From positions 18,164-82,163 of the forward strand of contig CALSAQ010000009.1 in NCBI GenBank assembly GCA_943372995.1: a stretch of 64,000 nucleotides of DNA. The letters are read 5' to 3'. Shown here in pieces: positions 50,147-62,400 of the stretch (positions within the stretch are counted from its first letter, which is position 1; the number at the start of each line of letters is the position of its first letter). Origin of the DNA: CAJBVG01 sp943372995 (lineage in GTDB: Bacteria > Bacteroidota > Bacteroidia > Sphingobacteriales > Sphingobacteriaceae). A program made the position numbers and the translations under genes. The notes below the pieces were generated by a model. It worked only from the letters and a program-made list of their open reading frames with translations, made no database searches and was not told the origin of the DNA.

Positions 50147-51229
50147 ATGAAAAATACAGCACTAACCAATTTACACATATCATTGGGAGCTAAGATGGTC
50201 CCTTTTGCTGGGTATAATATGCCAGTACAATATTCGGGTATTAATGTTGAACACGAAGCAGTAAGAAAAGCTGTTGGAGTGTTTGATGTCTCGCACATGG
50301 GAGAATTTATTTTAAAAGGAGAAAATGCATTGGATTTAATCCAAAGAGTTACTTCAAATGATGCTTCGAAATTGGTTGATGGTAAAGTCCAGTATTCATG
50401 TTTACCTAATGAAGATGGAGGTATAGTCGACGATTTATTGGTATATAGAATAGATGAGAAGAGCTATATGTTAGTGGTAAATGCTTCTAATATTGATAAA
50501 GATTGGAATTGGATTTCTTCATACAACACAAAAGGTGTAGAAATGCATAACATATCTGATAAAACATCTTTACTTGCTGTGCAAGGGCCAAAAGCTACAC
50601 AAACTTTGCAAAAGTTAACGGATATGAACCTTTCTGAAATGGAATATTATTCTTTCAAAAAAGGGGTATTTGCAGGTATTGAAAATGTATTAGTGTCGGC
50701 AACAGGATATACTGGAGCTGGTGGGTTCGAGGTTTATTTCGAAAACCAACACGCAGAAAAAATATGGAACGCAATTTTTGAGGCAGGAGAAGAATTTGGT
50801 ATTAAACCTATTGGATTAGGTGCAAGAGATACACTCCGTTTAGAAATGGGTTTTTGTTTATATGGAAATGATATCAATGATCATACTTCACCATTAGAAG
50901 CAGGTTTAGGATGGATTACAAAATTCACTAAAGAATTTACAAATTCTAAAAACTTATTAGCACAAAAAGAATCGGGAATAAAAAGAAAACTAGTGGGGTT
51001 CGAAATGATTGACAGAGGAATACCTCGTCATGATTATTTAATCGTAGATGCAAATGGGAATGAGATTGGTGTGGTAACATCAGGAACACAATCACCATCG
51101 TTACAAAAAGCGATTGGCATGGGTTATGTAGCCACAGAATTTGCAAAAGAGAATACAGACATTTTTATTTCTATTAGAGATCAAAAAATAAAAGCAAGAA
51201 TAGTAAAATATCCTTTTTATAAAGGTTGA
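50147..51229 (+). CDS. gcvT: Aminomethyltransferase, glycine cleavage T protein
   Basis: 360 residues. It begins MKNTALTNLHISLGAKMVPF followed by AGYNMPVQYSG, the GcvT start, with SHMGEF, the folate-site YTGAGGFEVYF and GARDTLRLEMGFCLYGNDIN. It takes the methylene from aminomethyl-lipoyl H protein to tetrahydrofolate, releasing ammonia. Other cleavage-system genes are not in the window. It ends two bases before the ComB-like gene, so the two are cotranscribed. Confidence 0.96.
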   Translation: MKNTALTNLHISLGAKMVPFAGYNMPVQYSGINVEHEAVRKAVGVFDVSHMGEFILKGENALDLIQRVTSNDASKLVDGKVQYSCLPNEDGGIVDDLLVYRIDEKSYMLVVNASNIDKDWNWISSYNTKGVEMHNISDKTSLLAVQGPKATQTLQKLTDMNLSEMEYYSFKKGVFAGIENVLVSATGYTGAGGFEVYFENQHAEKIWNAIFEAGEEFGIKPIGLGARDTLRLEMGFCLYGNDINDHTSPLEAGLGWITKFTKEFTNSKNLLAQKESGIKRKLVGFEMIDRGIPRHDYLIVDANGNEIGVVTSGTQSPSLQKAIGMGYVATEFAKENTDIFISIRDQKIKARIVKYPFYKG

Positions 51230-51231
51230 AA

Positions 51232-51945
51232 ATGAGTAGAGAAATTGAGGTATGTTTAAGCCCTTCATTAATTCCTAACTATAACCTAGAAGGTAAAGTA
51301 GTAGTAGTTATTGATATTTTCAGAGCTACATCATCTATCTGTTATGGATTTGAAAATGGAGCAAAAGAAATTATTCCGGTTGCTAGTGTAGAAGAATGTA
51401 AGAGTTATGAAGGTAAGGGATATTTGTTAGCAGCGGAAAGAAATGGAGAAGTTGTCAATGGGTTTGATTTTGGTAATTCTCCGTTTAGTTATACTAGCGA
51501 AAAAGTTTCTGGTAAAAAAATTGTATTAACCACAACGAATGGAACACATGCAATTCAACAAGCTAAAGCAGCTGATAAAATAGTGGTTGGCTCTTTTCTA
51601 AATCTTGATACTTTATGTGCCTGGCTTAGTGCTCAGGAGCAAGATGTTATTTTACTTTGTTCAGGTTGGAAAAATAAATTCAATTTAGAAGACACTTTAT
51701 TCGCAGGTGCAGTTGTAAATAAATTGAAAGATAGGTTTAGTCACCATTGCGATGCGTCTGTTGCAGCAGAAGATATGTATGTTTTAGCGAAAGACAATCT
51801 TAGAACATACTTATATAAATCTTCACATAGTCAACGATTAAAGGAGTTAAATATTGAAGATGACATTCAGTTTTGTTTAAAGTTGAATATTTGTACTGTC
51901 GTGCCTATCTTGGAAGATGGTCGATTGGTTCCTCTGGCAAGCTAA
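51232..51945 (+). CDS. 2-phosphosulfolactate phosphatase (ComB-like)
   Basis: 237 residues from the ATG at 51232 (MSREIEVCLSPSL); a TTG at 51226 would add two residues and overlap gcvT. ComB motifs are visible: VVVIDIFRATSSICYGFENG, AERNGEVVNGFDFGNSP, TTTNGTHAIQQAKAA, LCSGWKNKFNLEDTLFAGAV and AAEDMYVLA. ComB hydrolyses (R)-2-phospho-3-sulfolactate to sulfolactate with Mg2+, a step of coenzyme M synthesis in methanogens. Bacteroidota do not make coenzyme M, so its role here is open; sulfonolipid or sulfolactate metabolism is a possibility only. Confidence 0.85.
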   Translation: MSREIEVCLSPSLIPNYNLEGKVVVVIDIFRATSSICYGFENGAKEIIPVASVEECKSYEGKGYLLAAERNGEVVNGFDFGNSPFSYTSEKVSGKKIVLTTTNGTHAIQQAKAADKIVVGSFLNLDTLCAWLSAQEQDVILLCSGWKNKFNLEDTLFAGAVVNKLKDRFSHHCDASVAAEDMYVLAKDNLRTYLYKSSHSQRLKELNIEDDIQFCLKLNICTVVPILEDGRLVPLAS

Positions 51946-51963
51946 TAAATACAAGATACAGCT

Positions 51964-53145
51964 ATGAAAAATAAATTAGTTGTTATTCTTATCACCTTTC
52001 TCGTTGTGTGTTATCAGTTGGTAATAGCACAACCAACCATTACACTGCGATTAAACACAAAACATACTAACACTAAGGAAAATTATTTTCTAGCATCTAA
52101 TATAAACTCTTGGAACCCCAAAACGAATGGGTATCAATTCTTGAAATCAGATTCGGGGTATTATGAACTTTCTTTTCCTTCACAAAAACAAAGTAATATT
52201 GAATATAAGATTACTAAAGGATCATGGGATAAAGTAGAATCCGCTATAGATGGAAAAGATATTAGTAATAGAATAATTAATACTTCTTTCATTACAAAAG
52301 ATACTACCATCTTTATTAATATTTTAGCTTGGAAAGATGACTTTGAAAACCATGTTAAAAAATCGACGGCAAGTAAGAATGTACATGTTCTAGATGAAAT
52401 TTTTTTCTTGTCTAAACTCAATAAGAAAAGAAAAATTTGGATATATACCCCTAGTGATTATGCATATTCGAATAAGAAATATCCAGTTATTTATATGCAT
52501 GATGGGCAGAATGTTTTCGATGAATTAAGTTCAGCGTTTGGAGAGTGGGGAGTTGATGAATGCATGGATACTATTTATAAAATCACTAAGCAAGAATACA
52601 TTGTAGTGGGTATTGAAAATGGTAGAGAAGACAGGCTTTCGGAGTACAGTGTATACGATTTTGATTACGAATCGGAATCAAATAATAAAATAAAAATAAA
52701 AGGTCTTGGGTCTGAATACTTAGAAAGTGTAGTGTACGATTTAAAACCATATATTGATAAAAATTATAGAACACTTTCTGATGTAAAACATACTTTAATT
52801 TGTGGAAGTTCTATGGGAGGATTAATTTCATTCTATGCTATAATGAGATACCCTGATGTCTTTGGTTATGCTGGAGTTTTTTCACCAGCGTTTTGGACAA
52901 ACATGCCTGATTTGAAAAAAGAGATTAATACAAATAATTCAAAATGGCGTGGTAATGTTTATATGATTACTGGAGAGTTAGAAGGCGAACGTTACATCAA
53001 TAATATGTACGAAATTAAAAATATATTATTGAGCAAGGGCATACAAGATATACATGCCGAAGTAGTTCCGAATGGACGACATAATGAAACATTTTGGAGA
53101 TCTCAATTTCCCAACTTCCTTAAATCAATTTCACTGACTAGGTAG
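51964..53145 (+). CDS. Secreted esterase (esterase D/IroE-like alpha/beta hydrolase)
   Basis: 393 residues with a signal peptide (MKNKLVVILITFLVVCYQLV followed by IAQ). Residues about 23-125 are a beta-sandwich domain (PTITLRLNTKHTNTKENYFL) that may bind carbohydrate. The esterase domain shows RKIWIYTPSDYAYSNKKYPV, YMHDGQNVFDE, the nucleophile elbow CGSSMGGL and the final His in PNGRHNETFW. Such enzymes hydrolyse carbohydrate esters or siderophores. It follows the ComB-like gene by 18 bp on the same strand. Substrate is not known. Confidence 0.85.
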   Translation: MKNKLVVILITFLVVCYQLVIAQPTITLRLNTKHTNTKENYFLASNINSWNPKTNGYQFLKSDSGYYELSFPSQKQSNIEYKITKGSWDKVESAIDGKDISNRIINTSFITKDTTIFINILAWKDDFENHVKKSTASKNVHVLDEIFFLSKLNKKRKIWIYTPSDYAYSNKKYPVIYMHDGQNVFDELSSAFGEWGVDECMDTIYKITKQEYIVVGIENGREDRLSEYSVYDFDYESESNNKIKIKGLGSEYLESVVYDLKPYIDKNYRTLSDVKHTLICGSSMGGLISFYAIMRYPDVFGYAGVFSPAFWTNMPDLKKEINTNNSKWRGNVYMITGELEGERYINNMYEIKNILLSKGIQDIHAEVVPNGRHNETFWRSQFPNFLKSISLTR

Positions 53146-53495
53146 TATTTACCTCTCTTATCCATCCATTTTCTTCCTATAAAAAAATTACATATCCCAT
53201 TTTGGGAGTTTAGTTGCTTATATTTTATTCATTTGGCTATTAAATTATTTTTTAATTCCCTGAAAAATAAAGAGTTATAATATATTCTTCAACCTTTAAA
53301 TTCCTTGGTAGAATAATTGAGTATTAGCGTATTGGTAACTGGCTTTTTTCTTTAAAAAGCGACTAAAAAGAGTATATTTTTTGGTAAAAGTGGGGCGGTT
53401 TAGATAAAGGGATTGATTTATCAATGAATGTTAGTTGAAAAAGAAATCGCATTTACCCTTAAAAATGAATTGCAAACTAAACCAAACTGATAGGA
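53146..53495. other. 350-bp intergenic leader region
   Basis: No gene of credible length or composition is seen. It should hold the promoter of the giant surface-protein gene. TATATTTTTTGG near 53369 is a weak -7 candidate, and a weak hairpin (gctttttt...aaaaagc near 53341-53361) precedes it. Bases just before the ATG (gatagga) could serve as ribosome site. Confidence 0.5.
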
Positions 53496-56400
53496 ATGTT
53501 TACACCCCAATTTTTAAAGTTTAAGGCATACTTGCCCTATGCCTTTTTACTTTCTTTTTTATTCATCAGCAAATCCTATGCTGGAACTGAAACTTTTAAA
53601 AAGGGATCAATTATCATCAATATGGGGGCAACTACTCCCACTGTTGGTAACTCACTTAAGCCGTACGGTTTAGTTTACGATTTGTTGAAAAATTATAATA
53701 CACCAGTAAGTTGTATTATTAATCCGACAAAAGTTAAAGACGGAATCGACTTTTCTCATAATGGAAAAAGCTTTAGAGGAGGTCCTTTTATCATACCAGA
53801 AGGCTATAGAACTTCAGCTGTAAACAAAGTTATCAATGCTTGGAAGAGTCAGGGGGTATTAATAGACTCGTTAGTTTCTGATGTTACTTTAGAAGTGGCC
53901 TATACGATGACATTCGCACCTAAATGGGTGATGGATGCAACCAACGGTCGTGTTGCAGTTGCCTATCTTACTGCTGCGGGTATTCCATCATCATCATATA
54001 TTTTTAAAGGGCCGTCACAATTAAATAACTGCGATGATATTTATGTGATGCCACACGCGGATCCAAAATGGATATCGCACAACAATTTATATTTCTGGAA
54101 TAAATCGCAAAAAGGAGCAATATGGGCAGGGTGTAATGCGGTATCTATCATGGAGGGTTTGTTTAAGGATACTGTAATTAGTGGTGTTTCGCAGCGATTA
54201 CAGATGAACTTCTTATCGACTACAGGATTAATTAATTATGCTCAACACAGTAAAGTAGTTTTACCTCTAACACATGTAAGTCCAGCGAGTCCAATGTCTC
54301 AGTACATTGGTATTTCTGATGCGGCACAATCTGGCGGAGCTGAAAATGTTTACATGCCAAAATTAGGGGGTGCATGGCGTTCGAGTGTGGTATTTGTATC
54401 AAGAGCTCCAAACCAGTATGAAGTTCCAAGTAAATCTCCTGGTCCAGCAGCTACAAACTTATATGGTAGAGCTTTTGATGATCCAACAAGAGGTTATGTA
54501 GCTTATCAAGGAGCACATAGTTTTTCACCAAGTTCTGGTTCACCAAGTACAGCACAAATTGCAGCACAGAGAATGTTTTTTAACTTCTCATTTTTTGCTA
54601 TAAAGGATAAATTACAAGGAGCTTTAACTGTAAATGTAACTGGTGTTCCTAAGATAATGTATTCGGGTACTACCTATACTGGATTTACAGCAAATACTGG
54701 TGGTACAAATACAGTAACCACTTATAAATGGACTTCTAACATACCAGGTACATTTAGTAATCCAACTGGAGCAACTACATCATTTACTCCTAGTGTAACC
54801 ACTAGTACAGATGCGGTTATTTCTTGTTTAGTGGGTGATGCGTGTGGAAGAACAACATTTGATACTGAGGGTGAAATTGTTGCTTTACCAGCAAGCGCTG
54901 CATTTTCTGCAAATGCAATTACACAAAGTATTGAGGCTGGTTGTGGTGATGTTAATATCAGCTTTAATGTTTTCGATAGCAATTACGATCCTAAAGCAAG
55001 TGCAAGAACATTAACTAATTTAACTTCATTCTCAAATGGAAGTGCATCATTTACTTCTTCGGGTCAGATTACTTATACCCCTAATGCAAACTTTACGGGT
55101 ACAGATGTAGCCACTTATACAATTTCTAATGGTGTATTTACAGCTAATAATACCATTAGTATAACAGTTGGACAAGTAGCATTGGCTCCAGTTGCAAACA
55201 CAGATGCAGTAACTGTATTGGAGGATAGTGTTACAACAATTTCAGTACTTGCTAATGATAAGAATAACCCATCGGCCTCCAATGCGAGTAAGTTATACAT
55301 CAGGGATATATTAACAAAACCAAGTAAAGGGTATGTGTATAGAAATAGCAATGGAACCTTATCTTATTTAAGTAAAAAGGATGCAAGTTCTGGTACTGGT
55401 TCTGATCAGTTTACATATTTAGTAGTAAACGATTTGGGTTATACATCTATTGGTACTGTGAATATTACAATAGTTGATGATGGATGTTCATCTGGTCAAT
55501 ACAAAAGAGGTGTTGATGTAGCGGGGACTCCTCAAACATTAACGTTTACACCAACAATCGATAACCATATTTACGCTAGAAGTGGATATACATCTACGAA
55601 TTATGGGTCAAATTCAACCTTAGTTATTCAGGGTAGAAGTTCTAGGATGTACAAGCCGCTTTTAAAATTCGATGTATCTTCTATTCCAACAAATATAACC
55701 ATCACAAGTGCAACACTTGATTTAACTTTTTCAGCAAGTTATACTCACAGTTCTACAACAGGCCCCTTCCCAATCGATATTTATAATTTGAAAAGAGATT
55801 GGACAGAATCGGGTTCAACGTGGACGAACTATAAAGCCTCTACTGCTTGGGGTACTGCAGGAGCAGGAAGTTCTTCAACCGACTACAATTCAACTCCAAC
55901 TTCTCAGTTTACCAATTCATCAAATAAGGTTGCTGGCGATGTAATTAGTGCAACAGTAACGAGTCAGGTTCAAGCTTGGATAACTACTCCAGCAAATAAT
56001 CTTGGTTTAGTGTTAGCTCCAAAATCAAATTCGGGTTCAACTTCTAAGACAGCTACTTTTCATAGTAGGACTGCAACCACAACATCCACAAGACCAAAAT
56101 TGACAGTAAATTATACAACTGCAACGGTTTCATTCCCATGTGTAACTATACCTACAAATTACAAGCCTATTGCTTATCCCGATACATTCTCAGTAAAATC
56201 GAATTCTTCTAAAACAGTCAATGTAAGAAGTAATGATGTTAACTATTATGGGAATACAAATAACCTTACATCGGTTACTACTCCAGCACATGGTACAGCA
56301 GTAATTCAAAGTGGAAATGTGTTGTATACTCCAACTGCTGGTTATACAGGAGTTGATACCTTTACATATACGATTACAGATGCAACAAATTCACAAACAT

Positions 56401-59400
56401 TTACCACAACAGTTAGAGTTACAGTAGGTAGAGTTGCACCAACTATTGTTGCCGACTATACCACAACAAATTCTAATACTGCAAAAACAATTAGTATTGG
56501 TTTGAATGATACGGATCCTCAAGGGCAGATATCAAGTCCAACGATTACGTTAAATCCAAAATTCGGAACAGCAGCTGTAAGTGGTAGTTCAATTGTTTAT
56601 ACCCCAACATCTGGTTATGTTGGTTACGATACTTTAATTTATTCAAGATCAAGTATTGTTAGTGCAACATGTGATGTTGCATTAAGCGATACCGCAATTG
56701 TTGTAGTAAGAGTATTAAATCAAAATCCAATTGCAAATCCAGATACGATAAATACTACGTTATGTTTATCTAAAAAAATCGATTTATTAGCAAACGATAC
56801 AGACCCTGAAGGAACTCTTTTAACAGCAGTGATTGTTTCAAATCCATCTAATGGTACATTAAGAAAAGAGTCGAATGGAAAATATTTATATACACCAACA
56901 CCAAACTACAGTGGTACCGATCAATTTACTTATAAGATTAAAGATGGATCTGCAGATTCACTTCAGAGTAATACTGCTACAGTTTCAATAAACGTTTTCC
57001 CTATTCAATCTACTAATATTGCACCTATTGCGAAGAACGATTCTGATCTTACATACATCAATCAAGATTTTGCAATAGATGTTTTTTCAAATGATTCGGA
57101 TCCAGATAATGATAGTTTAGGAATTAGCATTACAGCACCTGGATTAAAGGCACCTACTAGTGGAACGATAAGTTTATTACAAAATAATCAAATTTTATAT
57201 GCACCAAATTTATATTTTTCAGGTAAAGATACTTTTGAATACAAACTAACAGATTACCACGAATCATGTTCTGGAAACACCTCACTTAGTGCTGTTGCTA
57301 AAGTATATGTAACAGTAAGTGCAGTGCCTATTAGTATTTCAGGAACAGTGTGGTCGGATTTAGATAATTCAGCAAATGGTACATTTAATAATATTCAAAC
57401 AAATTCTGAAATAGGTACTAATGCATTTGCAACATTAAAAGTCTATTTGGTAGATAGTAATAATGTTATTATTGATCAAACTTCAGTCGACAATGATGGT
57501 AATTATACTTTAGTAAATGTTCCAAGAGTTCAAAATAAAGTTAAGCTAAGAGTAAACCATAATTCATTTAATAATGGAGGTACATTAAGTGTAAACGAAT
57601 TGCCAACGACCTATTCAAATACTACACCTTTATTTAAACAGTTAAATACAGGAAACGTAGATATTTCTGGTCAGGATTTTGGTGTAAACCAATTACCTTC
57701 AGCACAAGATTACACTTTTGCAGAACAGGTTAATCCTGGAGCAAGTATGATTATCGATTCGTCTAAAGTGAACGGAATTGATGGCGAGTCGGGTGCATTA
57801 ACAAGTATTAAATATTTAACATTCCCTACGAATGTAAGTGCATTTAAAATTGGTTCAACAACCTACACTAGTGGAACATGGCCAGGTGCTGGTGTAACAG
57901 TTGCTTTATTAACACCAATAAGAATTACACCTAATGCAGGATTAGTAACTCCTGTAATTTCATTTAAAGTTGTTGATAATGGAGGTAGCCAGTCGCTCGA
58001 TACTGGTAGAGTATATATTCCATTATACCTTCCATTAACAGCAGGCTCTATAACAGGAGGAGGTTCAGCAATATGTGGTTCTGGTATACCGGCTGCATTT
58101 ACTTCTTCTGCTAATGCTACAAATGGTAGAGCTACAATACAATATCAATGGCAAGTTTCAACAACAAGCACAAGTTCTGGATTTTCAGATATTCCAAGCG
58201 CTACTTCTGCAGCGTATACTCCAGCAACTGCGATAACACAAACTTCATATTACAGAAGAAAAGTATATACTAGTTTAGATGATCCTTTATACAGTAATGT
58301 AATTACAATTACTGTTAACCCATTACCAAGTGCTCCTACTAGCCCTAACGGAGGTGCTGTAATTACTACCTCAGGATCAACCACAATTTCAGCTAGTGTT
58401 ACAGGAGGAAATACTATTGATTGGTATGCAGCTTCAACAGGAGGTTCTGTATTGAGTGGTGGAACAGGAACTACTTCGTATACTACACCAACAATCACAA
58501 CTACTACAACTTATTTTGCTCAAACGAGAAATACTACAACAGGTTGTGTGTCGAGTACAAGAACTGCAGTTACAGCAACTGTAAATGGTACGGTGAATGG
58601 AGGTGTGGTAACCGCATCACATTCTTTATGTGGAACAAATATTCCAGATACATTAATGTCTACAACAGCAGCAAGTGGAGGAAACGGCAGCTTTACCTAC
58701 AGATGGCAATCGTCGCCATCTTCTACATTTGCTAGTGGTGTTGTTGATTTAGATGATGACGCAATTGCTGCAGATGGGTTTGCAACAGATTTAGATTATA
58801 CACCAACAGATTCAATCACAGCTACAACTTATTATAGAAGAAAAGCAACAGATGGAAATAGTGTGGTAGGATATAGTAATATTATTACCGTTACAGTAAA
58901 TACATTACCTTCAAATATTTCAACAGTTGTTTCGGCAGCAAGAACAGGTACAGGAAGTGTAACACTATCAGCAACTCCGGTTGCTGGATCTACTATCGAT
59001 TGGTATGATGCTTTAACAGGTGGTAACTTATTGTTGAGTGGTTCAAATACCTTTACTACTCCATCAATATCTGTTACGACTACCTATTATGCACAATCTA
59101 GAAATACAACTACTGGTTGTTATTCAACAGATAGAACTCCAGTTACCGCTACTATAAATGCGTCATTATCTGCAGGTATTGTTTCGGGTACCAGTTCTAT
59201 TTGTGGCTCAGGAACTCCAACAGCATTTACATCTTCTACTGCTGCATCAAACGGTACAGGTACTATTTATTATCAATGGCAAGTTTCTACAACTTCAAGT
59301 ACATCTGGTTTTTCTGATATCCAAAGTGCAACAAATGCTACATACGCACCAGGTTCAATCTCTACTACTACATATTATAGAAGAGGTGCTTATACAGAAG

Positions 59401-62400
59401 TAGATGCAATAAAATATAGCAATGTAATTACTATTACAGTAAATCCATTGCCAACAATTTCTATTAGTCCTTCTAGTCCGGCTATTATCATAGGTAATAG
59501 TGTTACACTTACGGCTAGTGGTGCAAATACATATTCATGGAACACTAGTGCAACTACGGCTTCCATAACAGTAAGTCCTAGTTCAACCACTACATATACT
59601 GTCTCAGGTGTTGATGCAAATGGATGTCAATCTTCTGCACAAGTAACTGTAACCGTAAATCCATTGCCAAGTGTTGGAGGTACTGCTGCTGCAGTTGCTG
59701 CAAATATTTGTGCAGGGAGTACAGCAACAATTAACTTAACAGGAAATACTGGCACTATTGTTTGGCAAACGTCAGGGAATGGGACTTCTTGGACAGACAC
59801 AACGGTTACCACAAGTTCTTTAACCACAAATGTTTTAGCTGCAGGATATAGATTCTACAGAGCTAAAGTGACCAATGCAACAGCCGCTCCAGCGTATTCA
59901 AATAGTGTAGGTATATTCGTTGATCCAGCAAGTGTTGGAGGAACAATTAATGGTGGAGGAGTATCAGTTTGTTCAGGAACAAATAGTACAGTACTTACAT
60001 TAAGTGGGCATACAGGTGCTATTGTAAAATGGCAATGGTCTACAAGTTCTAACTTCTCTTCAAATGTAAATGATATTGCACATACGGGAGTTAGCTATAC
60101 TGTAACAAATATTTCTACACAAACTTATTATCGCGCGGTAGTAAAGAGTGGACAATGTGCATCTACAAATAGTTCAATTACTTCACTATCTATTGATCCT
60201 GTAAGTGTTGGAGGTAGTATTTCTGGCGGAACATCAGTATGTACAGGTACGAATTCAACAAACTTAACTTTATCAGGACATACAGGTACAATTGTAAAAT
60301 GGCAATCGTCTACCTCATCAGATTTCTCAACTAATTTAACTGATATAAGCAATACCACTACGAACTATACAGCTAGCAATTTAACAACAACTACTTATTA
60401 TAGAGCAGTAGTAAAAAGTGGAAATTGTTCAAGCACTACAAGTTCAAGTGCAACAGTTACAGTTAATCCATTGCCTGGTGCACCTACAAGTCCTACAAAT
60501 GGAGCAAGAACATTACCGGGTACTGTATCTATAAGTGCAAGTACGCCAACAGATATTACTATAGATTGGTATGCTAATCCTACAGGAGGTTCGGTATTAA
60601 CTAATGGCACAGGAACAAATACATTTACTACACCAAGCATTAGTGCTACAACTACATATTATGCTCAAGCTAGAAATACAATCACAGGTTGTATTTCAGC
60701 AACACGTACAGCAGTTGTTGCTACAGTTAATGATGCATTAGATGCGGGAGTTATTGCAAGTAACCAAACTATTTGTTACGGAAGCACACCAAATCCATTA
60801 ACATCTTCTTCTGCTGCAAGTGGAGGTACAGGTACACTAAATTATATCTGGCAAGTTTCGACAACAAGTAGTACTACTGGATTTGCAGATATTTCAGGTG
60901 CTATTTCTGCAACATATACTCCAGGAGCATTAACACAGACTACCTATTACAGAAGATCGGTAAGTTCAAATACTGATGCAACTGCATATTCGAATGTGGT
61001 TACCATTACAGTTGACCCAACTACAATCGGAGGCTCTGTAACAGGAGGAGCTACTGTATGTGCGGGTTCAAATTCTACTACCTTAACAGTATCTGGTCAT
61101 ACGGGAACTGTTACAAAATGGCAAATCTCTACTAGTTCTAATTTTAGTTCAGGAGTAACTGATACAGCAGTAACATCAACATCAATTACTATTACCAACT
61201 TAACAGCAACTAGATATTATAGAGCGGTATTAAAATCAGGTGTTTGTGCAGCGCAAAATTCTTCGTCTGCAAGTATCGTTGTAGATCCTGTTTCTGTTGG
61301 AGGTTCTGTTGGGGGAGGAACGAGTGTATGTGAGGGAACAAATTCTACCACATTAACATTAACTGGATATACAGGAAGTATTACAAAATGGCAAATATCT
61401 ACAAGCTCAAACTTTAGTTCAGGTGTTACCGATACTGCTGTAACATCAGCATCCATTACTATTGCAAATTTATCCGCAACAAGATATTACAGAGCAGTGG
61501 TTAAAAATGGAGTATGTGCCACAGCAAACTCTAGCTCAGCAACTATTACAGTTAATCCTATACCTAATGCACCTACATCAGGTGTTGGAGGTTCGAGAAC
61601 AGGTACAGGAACAGTTAATATTAGTGCTTCTGTTTCGGCAGGAGAAACAATAGACTGGTATGCAAATGCTACAGGTGGAACAGTATTAACAAATGGTACA
61701 GGTACCACTACATTTACTACTCCTTCAATTAGTACAACTACTACTTACTATGCACAAGCTAGAAATACAACAACAGGATGTATATCTACGTCAAGAATTC
61801 CAGTAGTAGCTACAATCAATGGAGCATTTAGTGCAGGTGCAATTGCTGCTGACCAAACAATTTGTTCGGGTTCAACACCAGCAGGTTTAACATCTACAAC
61901 TGCAGCGAGTGGCGGTACAGGAGCAATTAGCTATCAGTGGCAATCGTCTACTACATCTACTTCTTCTGGGTTTTCAGATATTTCTAGCGCAACATCAGCG
62001 ACATATAATCCTGGAGCACTAACACAAACAACATATTATAGAAGAAACGCAACAACATCGAATGATGGAACAATTAACTCGAATGTTGTAACGATAACTG
62101 TAAACCCTACATCAGCAGCAGGAACACTATCGATAAGCTCTGGTACATCAGTTGTGTGTGCGGGAACAAATTCTACCACATTAAGTTTATCGGGTAAAAC
62201 AGGTAATGTAGTAAAATGGCAAAGTTCATTAAATGGATCTTCATGGTCAGATGTGACAAATACCACTACTACTTTAACCGCTACAAATATTAATGCTACT
62301 ACTTATTATAGAGCTATTGTGAAATCAGGCGTTTGTCCGAACGACACTACTGCTGCTTTAACAATTACTATCAATCCATCATTATCAAACAATACAATTA

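Noticed and set aside
54232..62266. Many open frames of 60-105 codons on both strands inside the giant gene.
   Set aside because: They are by-products of the Thr/Ser/Gly-rich repeat composition of the long plus-strand gene and have no independent start context or family features.
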